Assembly: GCA_022984795.1 (NCBI GenBank)
Contig: JALIHJ010000089.1
Coordinates: 1-38,728 of the forward strand
Reading direction: 5' to 3'
DNA from: Fabrea salina
Lineage: Eukaryota > Ciliophora > Heterotrichea > Heterotrichida > Fabreidae
DNA length: 38,728 bases
The notes under the pieces were generated by a model, which saw only the letters and a list, made by a program, of their open reading frames with translations, did no database searches and was not told the DNA's origin. The translations under genes were made by a program, and so were the position numbers. Shown piece after piece: positions 26,001 through 35,883 of this stretch. The number at the start of each line of letters is the position of its first letter. Position 1 is the stretch's first letter.

Positions 26001-27421
26001 GTTTTGTATACGATGGGGGCGTAGGAGTTCCTTTCGTTAGTGAAGGAGTCTAGTAAGTGGAACAACTTAGCCAAACACCCAAACTTCAGCAACCGAGAAG
26101 TGTCCCGACAACCCCTTTTCAAAACTGTCAAAATGGCATTTGCGTACTCTTCACGGGACTCCACTACACTGGGGAGTTTCATCCAAAGATCTGAAATAAA
26201 GTTAACAGAAGCAAGTCGGATGTCAGAGGGCCTTGTAGAGTCTGGGTCTGCTTCTCGAACTCCAAGTTCAACCCAGTACTCTGCTATTCCAGCACTGATC
26301 AGTTCCTCTCTACTAATTTTCATCTCCACTAAAGGTCCCAAAAACTCGTTCATAGTAGTTAGGTAGTGAATGGGGTCGGGTATGTAGGACCTGAGTTGCA
26401 GTGAAAACAACTCTAAGTAGTGGTCTCTTGCAAACTGCGAAAACACAGAAACCACCTGGGACTTGATTTTGGGACCAAAGCGCTTGCAAGCCATTAAACA
26501 AACCTCAATGCCCCCACCTCCAGATGCAAACCAGTCCCAAGCAGCAGGCAACATGTCTTTTTCAAGGAGTTCCACTCCAAGTCTTGCAAAGATTCTACAA
26601 CACAGAAGAGCAGACTCAAGACTTTTGGACAAAAACCCAGCCTTCAGGGAAGACAGCACTAAAACTACTGAACCGTTGACTTCTTCTTTTTCAATAAGGC
26701 TGACTAAGTGCTTTAGGTTTGCAAAAACTTCCTGGAACCAGTTAATTATGGGTTCATGCTTGCCTTTGAGTCCTTTAACTATGACATGTCCTAAGTACTT
26801 TCCGCTTTGTGTCAAGAGTCCTGCAGCCTGCTTAGGTTGGAGTTGAAAGCACTTGCAAAAGGACACAAGCAAAAACTCCAAACAAGACTGAGTTGTTGAA
26901 AGAGGAGTGTCTCCTTTGATGGACTCGATCTTGAGACCGTCTGAGGAGTCACTAGTAGGCAGTTCTCGGGAGTTGTATGTTTTCAAAGAAGTGCTACTTG
27001 AAGACACTCGGTTTGAGTTGGACTGTGTGGAGTAGTTAGACTCCGCTTCGAGGATTTGCAAAAGAACTTCCTGAACCATGCTTGTGTCTCCCGCTACTAT
27101 TAGAGAGCGGGTGTCTGGATCTACTTCTACGCCTAGCATGCTGAGGGCTGAAGTCAGGACCTTCCAGTTGTAAAGCTTAGCTGCAGGTCCTGTTACTTGT
27201 TTCAAGGAGTGTAACTCAGGCATGGGAGTTTCTAACCGTTCAAGTTGGTTCCTTTTTTGATTGAGTCTTTTGATGAGGGGTGTGAACCCTAGACCGTTTT
27301 CTAGACTTGCAGAAGCTTCAGAGTCAAGTAAGAAGTTGCCGGATTCAGACTGCTGTGCAGGAGTTTGGGAGACTACTCCTGCTTCTTTTAGCCAATTAAA
27401 GACTCGTTCACTTATTTCCAT
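23033..27421 (-). CDS. Large helical-repeat and coiled-coil protein with a duplicated C-terminal module
   Basis: The protein has 1462 residues. About 1-700 are alpha-helical and leucine-rich, with the periodicity of HEAT/armadillo repeats. A charged coiled coil lies at about 711-780. At about 782-880 is a helical module starting RYLRVLKLLFNKYASTG with a following F-KLLRDQGV...MIS pattern, which recurs at about 1297-1382 as EVIFNHYSKVG...F-KFCTQFNLWPGLVT; both look like degenerate paired EF-hand-type units. Between them is a middle domain (about 900-1070) and a very long K/E/Q-rich coiled coil (about 1104-1267). The N-terminal ARM-type region plus long coiled coil is typical of axonemal or cortical scaffold proteins, and heterotrichs have extensive cortical fibres; that role is inference. 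I recognise no named ortholog. Antisense frames over the coiled coil are artefacts of its codon pattern. Confidence 0.88.
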   Translation of the reverse strand: MEISERVFNWLKEAGVVSQTPAQQSESGNFLLDSEASASLENGLGFTPLIKRLNQKRNQLERLETPMPELHSLKQVTGPAAKLYNWKVLTSALSMLGVEVDPDTRSLIVAGDTSMVQEVLLQILEAESNYSTQSNSNRVSSSSTSLKTYNSRELPTSDSSDGLKIESIKGDTPLSTTQSCLEFLLVSFCKCFQLQPKQAAGLLTQSGKYLGHVIVKGLKGKHEPIINWFQEVFANLKHLVSLIEKEEVNGSVVLVLSSLKAGFLSKSLESALLCCRIFARLGVELLEKDMLPAAWDWFASGGGGIEVCLMACKRFGPKIKSQVVSVFSQFARDHYLELFSLQLRSYIPDPIHYLTTMNEFLGPLVEMKISREELISAGIAEYWVELGVREADPDSTRPSDIRLASVNFISDLWMKLPSVVESREEYANAILTVLKRGCRDTSRLLKFGCLAKLFHLLDSFTNERNSYAPIVYKTLTFSLLENYENSVEREFILQNFIITFNSISTIPVGILLEPFVKQLQVSSGIQINTIDFDFFMCVARHPRLSVRNAVQTLDILGKIYINELEFSNSTSVPLLMIASRFIEAESVQEYLFRFSRYGFKIVQQVAKQQKLARNSQANQTLLTQRNLMLGVVEKVLKLGNQELNQRLKTEMLKFTKELKSDPQNPLVKLLGHFGSPEELIQAFEEEQKSAPKYTKGPPTTSSLGSEILPRRRVQHGIERARQKRSEVQVKKLTEQEEHKQVQEKRKRVLKRQIEKRKIELAEKKEAEEVVVKDLENKEETDLVLKRYLRVLKLLFNKYASTGYKRKAVGKSTFESVQQEKSSLSEGEFYKLLRDQGVTTAMISSEQFRSLLKNYCRQRKKSDVQVQFQEFQEVVVQVAVFVFSKPPIDLSHLPAAISLKALFEHFKKSENGISAKFYDEPDPGLGDKDVVKKLNLLLQKDPNTPMPEGYKKVLEKEIQVKYTVPDELGIPENQKVPILVLDELLNKALGVHILEPQLVKKDVYRARGVLAKPKLVPYSSQTKSSKFSSETGIRPHRAVYSSIALPTELLLTPGIKYEVARLTGTYSNDLLYECAKLVDDLVYTLDVGSFQLVSRNEKPKVQNKVTQLKEYEEQQKQVQEKKREMKRRMRKQVVEEKLKKAKEEKELRVKQELEAQKQKEAQKEASKQRLLAKRQKEREAKEKQLKEWHAKREQELKQKQKEQTLEQKQLQEEKKKQREHFFKLEQEKLDQQIKAKQESIQNLKAEKALKQQSLQERKQKQAAKVMKKIETQKKLQEEHKKKENEIQNALSTPQVQQVFQEYSKSVEVIFNHYSKVGASQTKTSNSQNLPAAGFNKFCTQFNLWPGLVTHDETMGVFRNISKRKETGMVAGLDLQEFKEAILRLGITCKLPLEHESNQSLTNHQAVLSALLSWLRISPDHKATRNTLQALDNTKSVNQRDKKKLKNQIIESKPSKSPKPKSKL

Positions 27422-27478
27422 ATTAAATTATTTCTACTTGGTCAGGTTCTTGGGAACAAAACGAATATGAATTAAAAG
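27422..27478. promoter_or_regulatory. 57-bp divergent intergenic region
   Basis: Lies between the start of the coiled-coil gene (minus) and the OSCA/TMEM63 gene (plus). A+T-rich at both edges (ttaaattattt and gaattaaaag). No specific site is recognised. Confidence 0.5.
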
Positions 27479-29509
27479 ATGGACTCATCGGTGTACTCAA
27501 TATTGTTTGCCTTAGTGGTGGATGGAGTGGTCTTTTTGGTGCTTGTTGGTTTTTATGCAGCAAACAGACAAAAAAGGTCCTTGCCCCTTGAAACAGAAAC
27601 CCACAAACCCATTAGGCGTCCGCAAATTAACGAAGCCAACAAGTCTTTACTGGAGGCCTGGAGCATTGTTTACTCTACGAACATGGACCAAGTTTACATA
27701 CTTTTGGGGGAAAGGGGGTTTAACTACTTGTTGCTGCAGAAGTACATTGTTTGGTTCTTGTTGCTTTTGAGTGTTACAGCGATGCCCACTCTGATTATGG
27801 TGTACTCTTTTGGAAGTTCTGAGATAGAACAAGACATGAACACAATAGGCAGTGCCCACATAATAGAAAACCAGGGCACTTTAAGTGCAGTTGTTGTGTT
27901 TTTTGTAGTGGTTTCAGGCTTGGCTTACTTGTTTATCTTTTTTTACTACAAAGCAGTAGTGAGTCCTGAAGTAGCCGAGCAAAAAGCTAAGCCTCAAGAC
28001 ACAGTAGCCCTCATTAAAAACTTACCCAGGGACGTTCAGCCTGAGCAGATTTCTAGGGACTTAAAGAACTACTTGATTGGGAGGTTCGGAGTCAGGATTA
28101 GAGAGGTTTTGGTAGTGCCTGAACACCTAAAAGCCTACAGTGCTTACTTGAAGCACGAAGAAGTAAGCATGAAGTTGGAGTACTTGGAACACCAGTTCCG
28201 CAAAACAGGAATTAGACCCACTGAAAAACTCAAAGTGGGCAAAGTGGACTCAATCAACTACAACGTCCAAAAACTATCAGAACTAAAAACTGAAATTCTG
28301 CAGCAAATCAGAGAAAACCAAGAAAGGAACTCTGGCTTAGGTTTTGTGTTTTTTAAAACTGCAAAAGAAACTAAGGACTTCATAAGTTCCCGCGAAGGCA
28401 AAGAAGACTACTTCCAAAGCTACAAGTGGGAAGTGCTGCCTGGACCCACTCCTTCCGACTTGATTTGGGAAAACGCAGGAAGCACGCCCTTGGTGTCGTT
28501 TAAAGTGACTTTGTACGACATACTTTTTGCTTTGCTGTTCTTTTTGGTGCTGACGCCTACTACGTTCTCTAGTTTCGTGAGTGACTTGCTTTATGAAATA
28601 GGGGTGGGCAGCTTCATCAACGGGCTTTTAAGTGCTTACTTGCCCTCGTTGATTCTTTTGCTGTACCAGTCGGTGTTGCTGCCCCAAGTAGTTAAGTTTT
28701 TGGTTTCTATGGAGAAGCACTTTGACTCCTCAGACTCAATAATCAGTGGACTTAAGAAGTTCATGATATACTTGATATTTTACTTGTTTTTGTTTCCCTT
28801 GATGGGACTCCAGTTTGTGCAGTTAGTTTACTTGTTTGTGAACGAAGAAGAAGACTGGAGGTTGGAACTTGCCAGAAACGTAAGTATCTCTGGGCTGTTC
28901 TTTACAGTTTTCTTGGTAAACCAAAGTTTTTTGAAAAACGGGTTTGACCTTTTGAACTTAGGCAAGTACCTAAAGTCCAAAGCCAAGGCTTTGATAGCAA
29001 CCACTGACGAAGAAAAAGCATTTGCCTTCCAGGCTGACCAGTTTAAGTTCGACGAACAGTTAGCAATTTCTTTAAGTACTTTCATCATAGTGCTTAGTTT
29101 CAGTGTGGTGTACCCCTTGATACTAGTTCCAGGACTGTTTTTTTTTGTGTTGAGGTTTTACGTTCACAAGTACAACCTGCTTTATGTGTACTACGTGGAC
29201 CCTATGACTTCAGGCATGGCTACTGTTCCAGGAGTGGTTTCAGGACTTGTGCTTTCAGTGTTTACTTTCCAACTCCTCACGTCAGCCATACTCCTGCTCA
29301 GTGACTCTGAAGACCTTACTAAGACTGGAAGTGCTTTAATCATTTTTAGCATTGTAGTTTACTCTGCCAGTTTGGTTTTTTTGTCTTTGCTGCTCAAGAA
29401 AATCAAAGCCCAGTTGGAAGACAGAAGCGAAATTGAAGAACCACTTTTCCAAGCTGACGAAACCCAGTACCTCCACCCCTTTGAAGAAGCTAAACCTCTC
29501 TTTAGTTAG
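27479..29509 (+). CDS. OSCA/TMEM63-family (CSC1-like) mechanosensitive cation channel
   Basis: The protein has 676 residues. The N-terminus holds a membrane helix (about 8-25), the family's amphipathic segment with LLEAWSIVYSTNMDQVYILLG, then two more helices (about 87-110 and 140-165). The cytosolic part (about 170-320) has the RRM-like fold words VALIKNLPRDV and GLGFVFFKTAKE. The conserved PSDLIWENAG follows at about 325, where the family has AP-DIIWENL. At least six further helices follow, and a short acidic tail. OSCA/TMEM63 proteins form stretch- or osmo-activated Ca2+-permeable channels resembling TMEM16. A role in mechanosensing in a contractile ciliate is attractive but inferred. The stop is TAG. 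Confidence 0.9.
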   Translation: MDSSVYSILFALVVDGVVFLVLVGFYAANRQKRSLPLETETHKPIRRPQINEANKSLLEAWSIVYSTNMDQVYILLGERGFNYLLLQKYIVWFLLLLSVTAMPTLIMVYSFGSSEIEQDMNTIGSAHIIENQGTLSAVVVFFVVVSGLAYLFIFFYYKAVVSPEVAEQKAKPQDTVALIKNLPRDVQPEQISRDLKNYLIGRFGVRIREVLVVPEHLKAYSAYLKHEEVSMKLEYLEHQFRKTGIRPTEKLKVGKVDSINYNVQKLSELKTEILQQIRENQERNSGLGFVFFKTAKETKDFISSREGKEDYFQSYKWEVLPGPTPSDLIWENAGSTPLVSFKVTLYDILFALLFFLVLTPTTFSSFVSDLLYEIGVGSFINGLLSAYLPSLILLLYQSVLLPQVVKFLVSMEKHFDSSDSIISGLKKFMIYLIFYLFLFPLMGLQFVQLVYLFVNEEEDWRLELARNVSISGLFFTVFLVNQSFLKNGFDLLNLGKYLKSKAKALIATTDEEKAFAFQADQFKFDEQLAISLSTFIIVLSFSVVYPLILVPGLFFFVLRFYVHKYNLLYVYYVDPMTSGMATVPGVVSGLVLSVFTFQLLTSAILLLSDSEDLTKTGSALIIFSIVVYSASLVFLSLLLKKIKAQLEDRSEIEEPLFQADETQYLHPFEEAKPLFS

Positions 29510-29544
29510 TTGTTCATTAAAACGTTAAGTTCTAGTAATAGTAA

Positions 29545-30351
29545 ATGAAGAAGTTTGACCCTGACCTGCGGAACTTAGGAGGCCGCAAAGCTATAGTTGA
29601 CTTGATGAACAAGCACTACCAACACCTAGACAAAGTAAAACCTACTATTGACTCCTTTTTAAGTCCTTCTGAAAAAAGACGTGCTAAGTCCAAGTTGTCC
29701 TACTACGGAAGGAAAAGACTAGACATGACTGAAGTCCAAGAAACCTTTAAACGCAGTCCCAAAAGGTCCGGAATAGACACATCTCCACCCAGAACCCTCA
29801 AGATGTCCCAAAGACTCAGTGACTACAGATCGCGTCGCAAAAGTGCCACTATGAATGAACACATGTCAAACATCAAGCACATGCAGAGAAGAATCAACGA
29901 TATAGGAAGCATTAACGAACGCAAGAAAAACCCACATGACTTCGTTACCAACCCTGTAGTGTTTTTAAGGTCCCCTGAAGACCCTAACAAACCACTCATT
30001 AGCTCCAAGTTCATTGCTAAAGTTCTTAAAAAGCCCAAACACCAAAACGTCTATACTCGGACCCTCAGAACTAGTATGAACCTTTCAGTGTCGCCTAAAA
30101 GAAGAAGACACCCTATGTCCTCCCAGAAGTTGACTGAGCAGTCTTTCTCTGTGCCTTTTGTAGACAAGAATTTTTCCAAGGCCGAAGTACTTTTAAAAAG
30201 ACAGCTTTTAGACATCATTACTAAAAACAGAATTTACAAGGACAGGGACTTGATCGAACTCTACTCCAAAACCAGGGAAAGTAACTTGCACTTAAATTCT
30301 GAATTAGTTGAAAACGCCATAAGAAAAGTTCAAGAATTCTTAGACTCTTAA
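29545..30351 (+). CDS. Basic serine-rich protein, function unknown
   Basis: The protein has 268 residues, strongly basic throughout. It contains several SP/TP sites in basic context (KRSPKRS, TSPPRT, SVSPKRRR) that look like proline-directed kinase targets, and short helical stretches such as QRRINDIGSINERK. The last 50 residues are more acidic and helical. It is probably a cytoskeletal or nuclear structural protein, but no family is recognised. It follows the OSCA/TMEM63 gene on the same strand after 35 bp and is the last intact core gene. Confidence 0.75.
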   Translation: MKKFDPDLRNLGGRKAIVDLMNKHYQHLDKVKPTIDSFLSPSEKRRAKSKLSYYGRKRLDMTEVQETFKRSPKRSGIDTSPPRTLKMSQRLSDYRSRRKSATMNEHMSNIKHMQRRINDIGSINERKKNPHDFVTNPVVFLRSPEDPNKPLISSKFIAKVLKKPKHQNVYTRTLRTSMNLSVSPKRRRHPMSSQKLTEQSFSVPFVDKNFSKAEVLLKRQLLDIITKNRIYKDRDLIELYSKTRESNLHLNSELVENAIRKVQEFLDS

Positions 30352-30918
30352 TAATTAGTTTTCTTCAAACATTTTATCTTCAGGGATTTGACTCCCTACT
30401 GTGTCCTTGTTACAGGGATGACTCTTATGATTCCTTTAAAGAAGCCTACCAATTCATCCTAGGTAATTCCGACATTTAAGTGTACAACGAGTCCCAGTTT
30501 AGTATTTCTTATGTGGGTCTATTCTCTTGATAATCATATATCTCAACTACTGATCGCAGAAGTCCCTGAAGTTTACCAGAAAATAACCTATGCACGCAAA
30601 GAACAAGAACCAAAACAATTGCATGATTCTGACTGAGCTAAAAATTTTTTTTAAAATAAGAACAGAACCAAAACAATTGCGTGGAACAAGACTTCACAGT
30701 GTGAAAACCCCGCTCGAAAACATGGAAGCTAAAACGAAAAAACTGATCAAGCTTTTAAGTAAATTAATGGCTAGTATACAACTTAGAAGTTAACCATATT
30801 AGCAAGCGTCTAAAGTTTTAATGCTTTGTACTAAGCAGATGAACTTTTCAATATAAAGCCAACGCTAAATTTTGGCAAAGAGTTTTAGAGGTGAGAAGTG
30901 GATAGAATCTCTAAATTT
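30352..30918. other. Convergent spacer with a 17-bp direct repeat
   Basis: No gene is seen; a 67-codon open frame at 30590-30793 has no protein-like features. The word agaaccaaaacaattgc occurs exactly at 30606-30622 and 30664-30680, 58 bp apart. A small inverted repeat AGGGA/TCCCT lies at 30382-30397. This 567-bp spacer marks the change from compact core to the right subtelomere. Confidence 0.55.
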
Positions 30919-33900
30919 TTAATTTACTTGAGTGGTGTTTATTTCTTGGGTGTAAGAGTCTAGTTTCCATTGAGAGTCTTCCTTTTCTTCTTCTAGGTCT
31001 TCTACTTCTAAGTCTGAGTCTTCTAGTTCTTTGAGGTCTTCTACGTCTTTGAAGTTTTTGAAGGCTTCTAGGTAAAGGTCGTGCATGGTGTTTATTCCTT
31101 CTAGTGGGTCAGGCTTCGGTGGACTGGGTTTGAGTAGGGTGAACCGAGTGCACCCTTCTTCAGTGACTTTGCCCTTTGGTCTGTAGGTGTCTTCGGCGTA
31201 CATGTTTCCGTCGAACCCATCTGTCTTGTAGAAGAGGTGTCTGACTCTTGGGAAGGCTTGAAGTGCTTTGGTTATGTAGGACCCCAAGAAGTGCCTCAGC
31301 CAGTAGCCAAAGAACCAGCAGTTGCTCAGAGCGATTGCCACGAAAAGCACCACTTCCGAGGCTCCTTCCAGTTCCCCTGAGAAGTAGTAGAGTCCGCAGT
31401 AAATAGTGACTGTGGCTGTGAACACTGCGTTGGTCTCCATTGTGTTGAGGTGGCTCACAATGAAGGGCTGTTCCTTGACTTGGAGGTACAAAGAAACAAC
31501 CAGCACCAGCAAGCAGACTAGGCCCTGCACAGCAGTTAAGTTGCTTGGCAGAAACACTGCTAGCACCAACAGCACTGTTTTTCTGTAGAGCACCACAAAC
31601 TCCCAGTAGAACTTGTCCACTTTGTACCCGTTGAACACAAACCCAAACCTCAGTCTGTTGTCCAGTCGCTTGAGGTACTTTCTGCGCTTGTAGATCAACA
31701 GCACTATCACGAAGGGAGTTGCAATGCCCCACACCAGCACTCCAGGCAAAGCCACAGCTAGTGCGTAGAAGGTGTGTTCTGGGTCCCAGCACTGCACTTC
31801 TAAGTTCTGGGTCAACCAACTGCCCAGTCCCTCTATTTCTGTGCACACAAACACTGAAAAAAGGGTGTTCAGCATAGAAGGGTGCACCATGAAGAACAGC
31901 ACAATCAGCGCAATCAGCGAAGCCACTAGTTCTCTCTTCATGACCAAAGAGTCCCTTTTCTTGAGAGCCACTACTCCCCACACCACTGCTGCTGCTGCAC
32001 TCAGAACTACTGGCAGAACTGCCACAGCAACTAGTTGCCCAAAAACTAGTTCTTGGTGGGTTTGGTCTTGCATCAAGCAGTCCACTGAAAACAACTGACT
32101 GAACACTGAAGCTGCAGCCTTTTGGATTGAAAACAAATTAGAAAAACTCCCAGGCCACTTCAGCTTGAACTGCGTAGTTACGTAGGCCAGTTGAGTGTAG
32201 TTAGTCAGAATCTTCAAGTAGACTGAAGACAGCGACTCTGGTTCGTAAGCTGACTTGACTGTTGCTAGCACTTGGAACGCGTTGTAGACCACCATAAACA
32301 CAAACATGCCTACTAGTCTCAGAGTGTTCAGCAAAGGACTAGGACACTCAGAACAGGAGTCTTCAAACAACTTGGTGTAGCCCTTTGCACAGACCTGACA
32401 CATGTAGCCTTCGTAACCCTTTGAACAGGCTCCCAAGTAATTGGTGTAGTTGGAAGACCCTTTGCAGGCTTTTGGGTTGGGGCAGTTGTAGAACTTGTCA
32501 GTTTCTTTCGAAGGTCTCCAGTAGCCTGGTTTGGGAAACATGGTCCAGTTTCCTAAACACTCTGCTGCCTCTGGACAGTTGATGCAGGTTTGTTCTGGAG
32601 ACAAACTGTAAGTGTCCTCTTCGCACAAAGAGCACCTGTCAACTAGCCTAGCTTCGCCCTTTTGGCAGTCCCTCAGTTTCAGCGCAAACAGAACTTTGGG
32701 GTTGTACTCTGCAGTGTCGTTGACACTCAGCTTTTTGGTTTGGTCAATTGAAGAAGTAGTGATTTCGAGTTGGACTTCTGAGGAAGGTTTTCCGTAGACC
32801 TCAACTGAGTCGAAGGTGAAGATGCTTGGAAGCTACTTGTGTCGTTTCCAGAAACAATCAAACTTGGGTTCTGGGTTCCAACGTAGGCTTCACTTGAGTT
32901 GTCCACAGAAACTATACTGCCGTACTGGTCCACCAAGGCCACTCGAATGGGTTCTTGCATCAGTTGGCCAGGAGCAGAAGTAGACTGGCCAATCAAGGGT
33001 ACTCAGTTCCTTGGAGGGTTCCTGGTTGGAGTTCCGTTCTGATTACAGCTACCATAGACACAGGGTAAGAAGCCAAGTCGTTTCCATAGACTGCGGAGTT
33101 GTTGCTGAAGGTCACGCTCTTAAGTTGAGGTCTGTAGTGGTCCCACTTAATAGCTCCTCCTTGCAGTGAAGCCTTGTTTGAGTCGAAGAAGGAGTTGTAG
33201 ATCTTGAAGGTAGCATTTTTGTTATCAGGTGACTCTAAGTATACTGCTCCTCCTTGTATAGCACTGTTGGATGAGAAAGTGCAGTTCTCTATTTTGAGTT
33301 TCAAATTTCGAGCATAAACACCACCTCCTCCTCCAGTAGAAGTGTTGTTGATAAACTGGCAGTTTGAAATCTCGTTCTCGTCTGGGTTGTTATCATAGAG
33401 GTAGTCGTAACCCAAAAAGATAATTCCAAACTGAAAATCATTCACGCAGTTCTTAAAAGTGGACCCTTTGATCTTTGTAAGTCCAGCTTCATATATAAAA
33501 ACTACAGCACCAAATGAACTTGGACAGTCTTCAAGTACTGAGTCAGTGATTAGGGTGTCCTTTGCGTATCGCCCACCGATAGGACTATTTGATGAGTTGT
33601 AAATGCTACAGTTCACAAGGTTCAAGTAGCTTCCTTCGTAACTTATAGTGCCTCCTTGCAGTTCTGCCCTAGTGTTACTAAACACTGAGTTGCTTATAGT
33701 CAAAGTTGAGTTGAGCATAGCATGAATGGCCCCTCCCCTTTCCTTAGCTTTGGTGTCAACGAACTTGCTATTGCTGACCGAGATGGTACTACGCGACACC
33801 CAGATAGCTCCTGATTCAGTTCTAGAAGTTCCGTTGGTGAAAGAACTTCCCTGAATGGTGATGTTGCTTTGGGTAGAGTACAAAAAGGCTCCAGCTAGAC

Positions 33901-35883
33901 TTTCTTGGTCCCTAAAAGTAGAGTCAGAGATATGAACCTGGGACAAAGTAGCGTAGATATTGGGATACTCACCCGAATTCTTTTCCAGTGTAATGTTTTC
34001 AAACCTAACAGCCGAACCTATAATGTTTATGCAACTGTAGTAAACTGCATGGTTGCTGGAAAAGACTGAGTTCTTGACAGTACTAACTCCGCTTCCTAAG
34101 TTAGACAGTATCACACCTGACTGTTTTTTGGCTGAGTTGTTAATGAACCTGTTTGAGTCCAAAGAGAAGCTTGAATTTGCTTCAGTTTTGATGGCAAAGT
34201 CTGAGTTGTTTTGGAACAAGCAGTCTGTGCATTCTAAGTAACTAGAGTCAATAGCTTGGATGCACACTGACTTAGTTCTTTTAAAAGTTATGCCTTCCAG
34301 ACTAGCTTTGGCTTCGTTAGATAACTTAACTTGGACACCAGAGCCGCCAGTGAACTCTGTGTTCTTGACTGTGACGTTAAGCTTCTTGAAAAGAGCTCCT
34401 TTTGTAGCATTTGAAAACCTAAGGCCTTCAAAGTAAACTTGAATTCTGCTGCTTAAAGAGTCTATGAATAACCCCCCAAAATCAGACTCACAGTTTTGAA
34501 AGTAGGAGTTGGTCACTCTTAAGTGGTAAATAGGCTCGCGGGAACCAACATACCTTGCATATATTCCACAGCTGTAGCCTTTAGAGTCTTGAGCATTCAA
34601 GTTGTCCACTTGAAGTGTGCCTATGGCATGCAAGTCTTGGATCACTCCTCCTACTTTAGAATATGCTCCTGTTATAGTGATAGTGTCAAGTTTCGCAGTT
34701 TTCTTGTCAAAATTCACTAAGTCGGTGATGTGAATAGCAGCCCCCGTAGCGGCTCTGGGATTTGAAAATGTAAGGTTCAACAGGTTCATCTCTAGGGTTA
34801 GTGAGAATGCATGTGAATATATATTTATGGCTCCTCCAGTTCCGTTTTGAGTTTCACAATTTACGAAGTTGGAGTTCTTGAGTTCTAGCTTTGGAGAGCC
34901 TTCTGAAAGCGAGTAGTAAATAGCTCCTCCGTTGCCTTTAGTGCTTTTGCAGTCTTTGCAGCTGAAGTTGTCGATTGTGACTGACTCTACCTTGTATACT
35001 TCAAATGCCCCTGCCAAACTACCTGTGAAGCCATTCACTTGGTTGTTTCTAGGGTTAACTCATAAGATCCATTACTTTGACCAGAGAGTCCTTTTCGTTG
35101 GAGCAGTTTTGGAAAAGGGTGTTCTTGATGACTACTGGAACTTGGGAGTTCATCACAGTAATTGCTTCTCCCATGGTGGAGTTTCCTTGGATGTTTGTAA
35201 AGGTTAAGTCTTCCATTGAGCAATCGGAAACAGTGCTGTCGGCATGGACCACTCTTAGCTGAGTTGAAATGCCAGAGAATCCCACCTTTTTTATTTGGAG
35301 ATATTTCTTTGCTTCTATCAACCCTCCTTCCAAATCAACATTCTGAACAGAACCACCTTCATAGTGGATTCCGTTCTGTGCAGACACTGCGTAGGTGGCC
35401 TTTACTTCAATGTTTTTAAAGGCCACATCTTTCAAGTAGAGCTCCTCTGAGGTCATTACTATACTTTGTTGGCAGTCTTGGAAGCTCTCCACGTCTACGT
35501 TGATCAGCCACAAGTTAGCTGTAGGGTTGGTTTGGGCTGAGTAGGTGTTGCTGCCTTTCAGAGTGAGGTTTTCAAAGCTAAGCAATTTGGCAGTCTCAAG
35601 CACCATGTGGTTATTGGTGAAAGTGATTGTAGTGTCTTCTTTGGAGGAACCTTTGAGCTGCACAACTGAGTCTAAGGAGCAGTCAGATTCAAGGGTAATC
35701 CCCAGATGCAAGATTTAATGTTTGGTCTTTGTTGGGGTGATTGCACAGTAAGTCTCTTAAGTTTTCGCCTTGACTTACACTGACTGACTCCAGGCTGCAG
35801 CTTGCTCCTATGCTGCCCTTTTCAAACGTACAGCTTAAAGCTTCAGAAACTACAAGTAAAACCAAGCAAAAATAGCCAATCAT
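30919..35883 (-). CDS. Large surface protein: signal peptide, beta-helix repeats, cysteine-rich region, about 8 TM helices; frame interrupted four times
   Basis: Five collinear open stretches on the minus strand read as one protein of about 1650 residues. They cover 35883 to about 35690, 35711-35055, about 35050-32993, about 32996-32840, and about 32840-30919. The first starts with a signal peptide (MIGYFCLVLLVVSEALSC). The next two are right-handed beta-helix (pectin-lyase-like) repeats with recurring G-AI and N-S-F words. Then come a cysteine-rich TNFR/GCC-like region (about 32660-32340), about eight membrane helices (32320 to about 31250) and an acidic tail. The middle of each stretch is free of stops. 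The frame steps once at each join, and no 15-16-nt GT-AG intron fits the joins. It may be a recent pseudogene, carry assembly indels, or shift frame in translation. Function is probably surface recognition or adhesion; unproven. Confidence 0.75.

Noticed and set aside
30382-30397. AGGGA...TCCCT inverted repeat resembling a tRNA T-arm
   Set aside because: The loop has the wrong size and sequence for a T-loop, and no acceptor, D or anticodon arms can be placed around it.
31160-31981. 273-codon minus-strand frame overlapping the membrane part of the beta-helix gene
   Set aside because: The overlapping frame encodes clear membrane helices in register with the upstream cysteine-rich region; this one has no coherent features.
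32840-35711. 15-16-nt introns as an explanation of the frame steps in the beta-helix gene
   Set aside because: At the joins examined, no GT...AG segment of 15-17 nt both spans the step and restores the next frame; small indels fit better.
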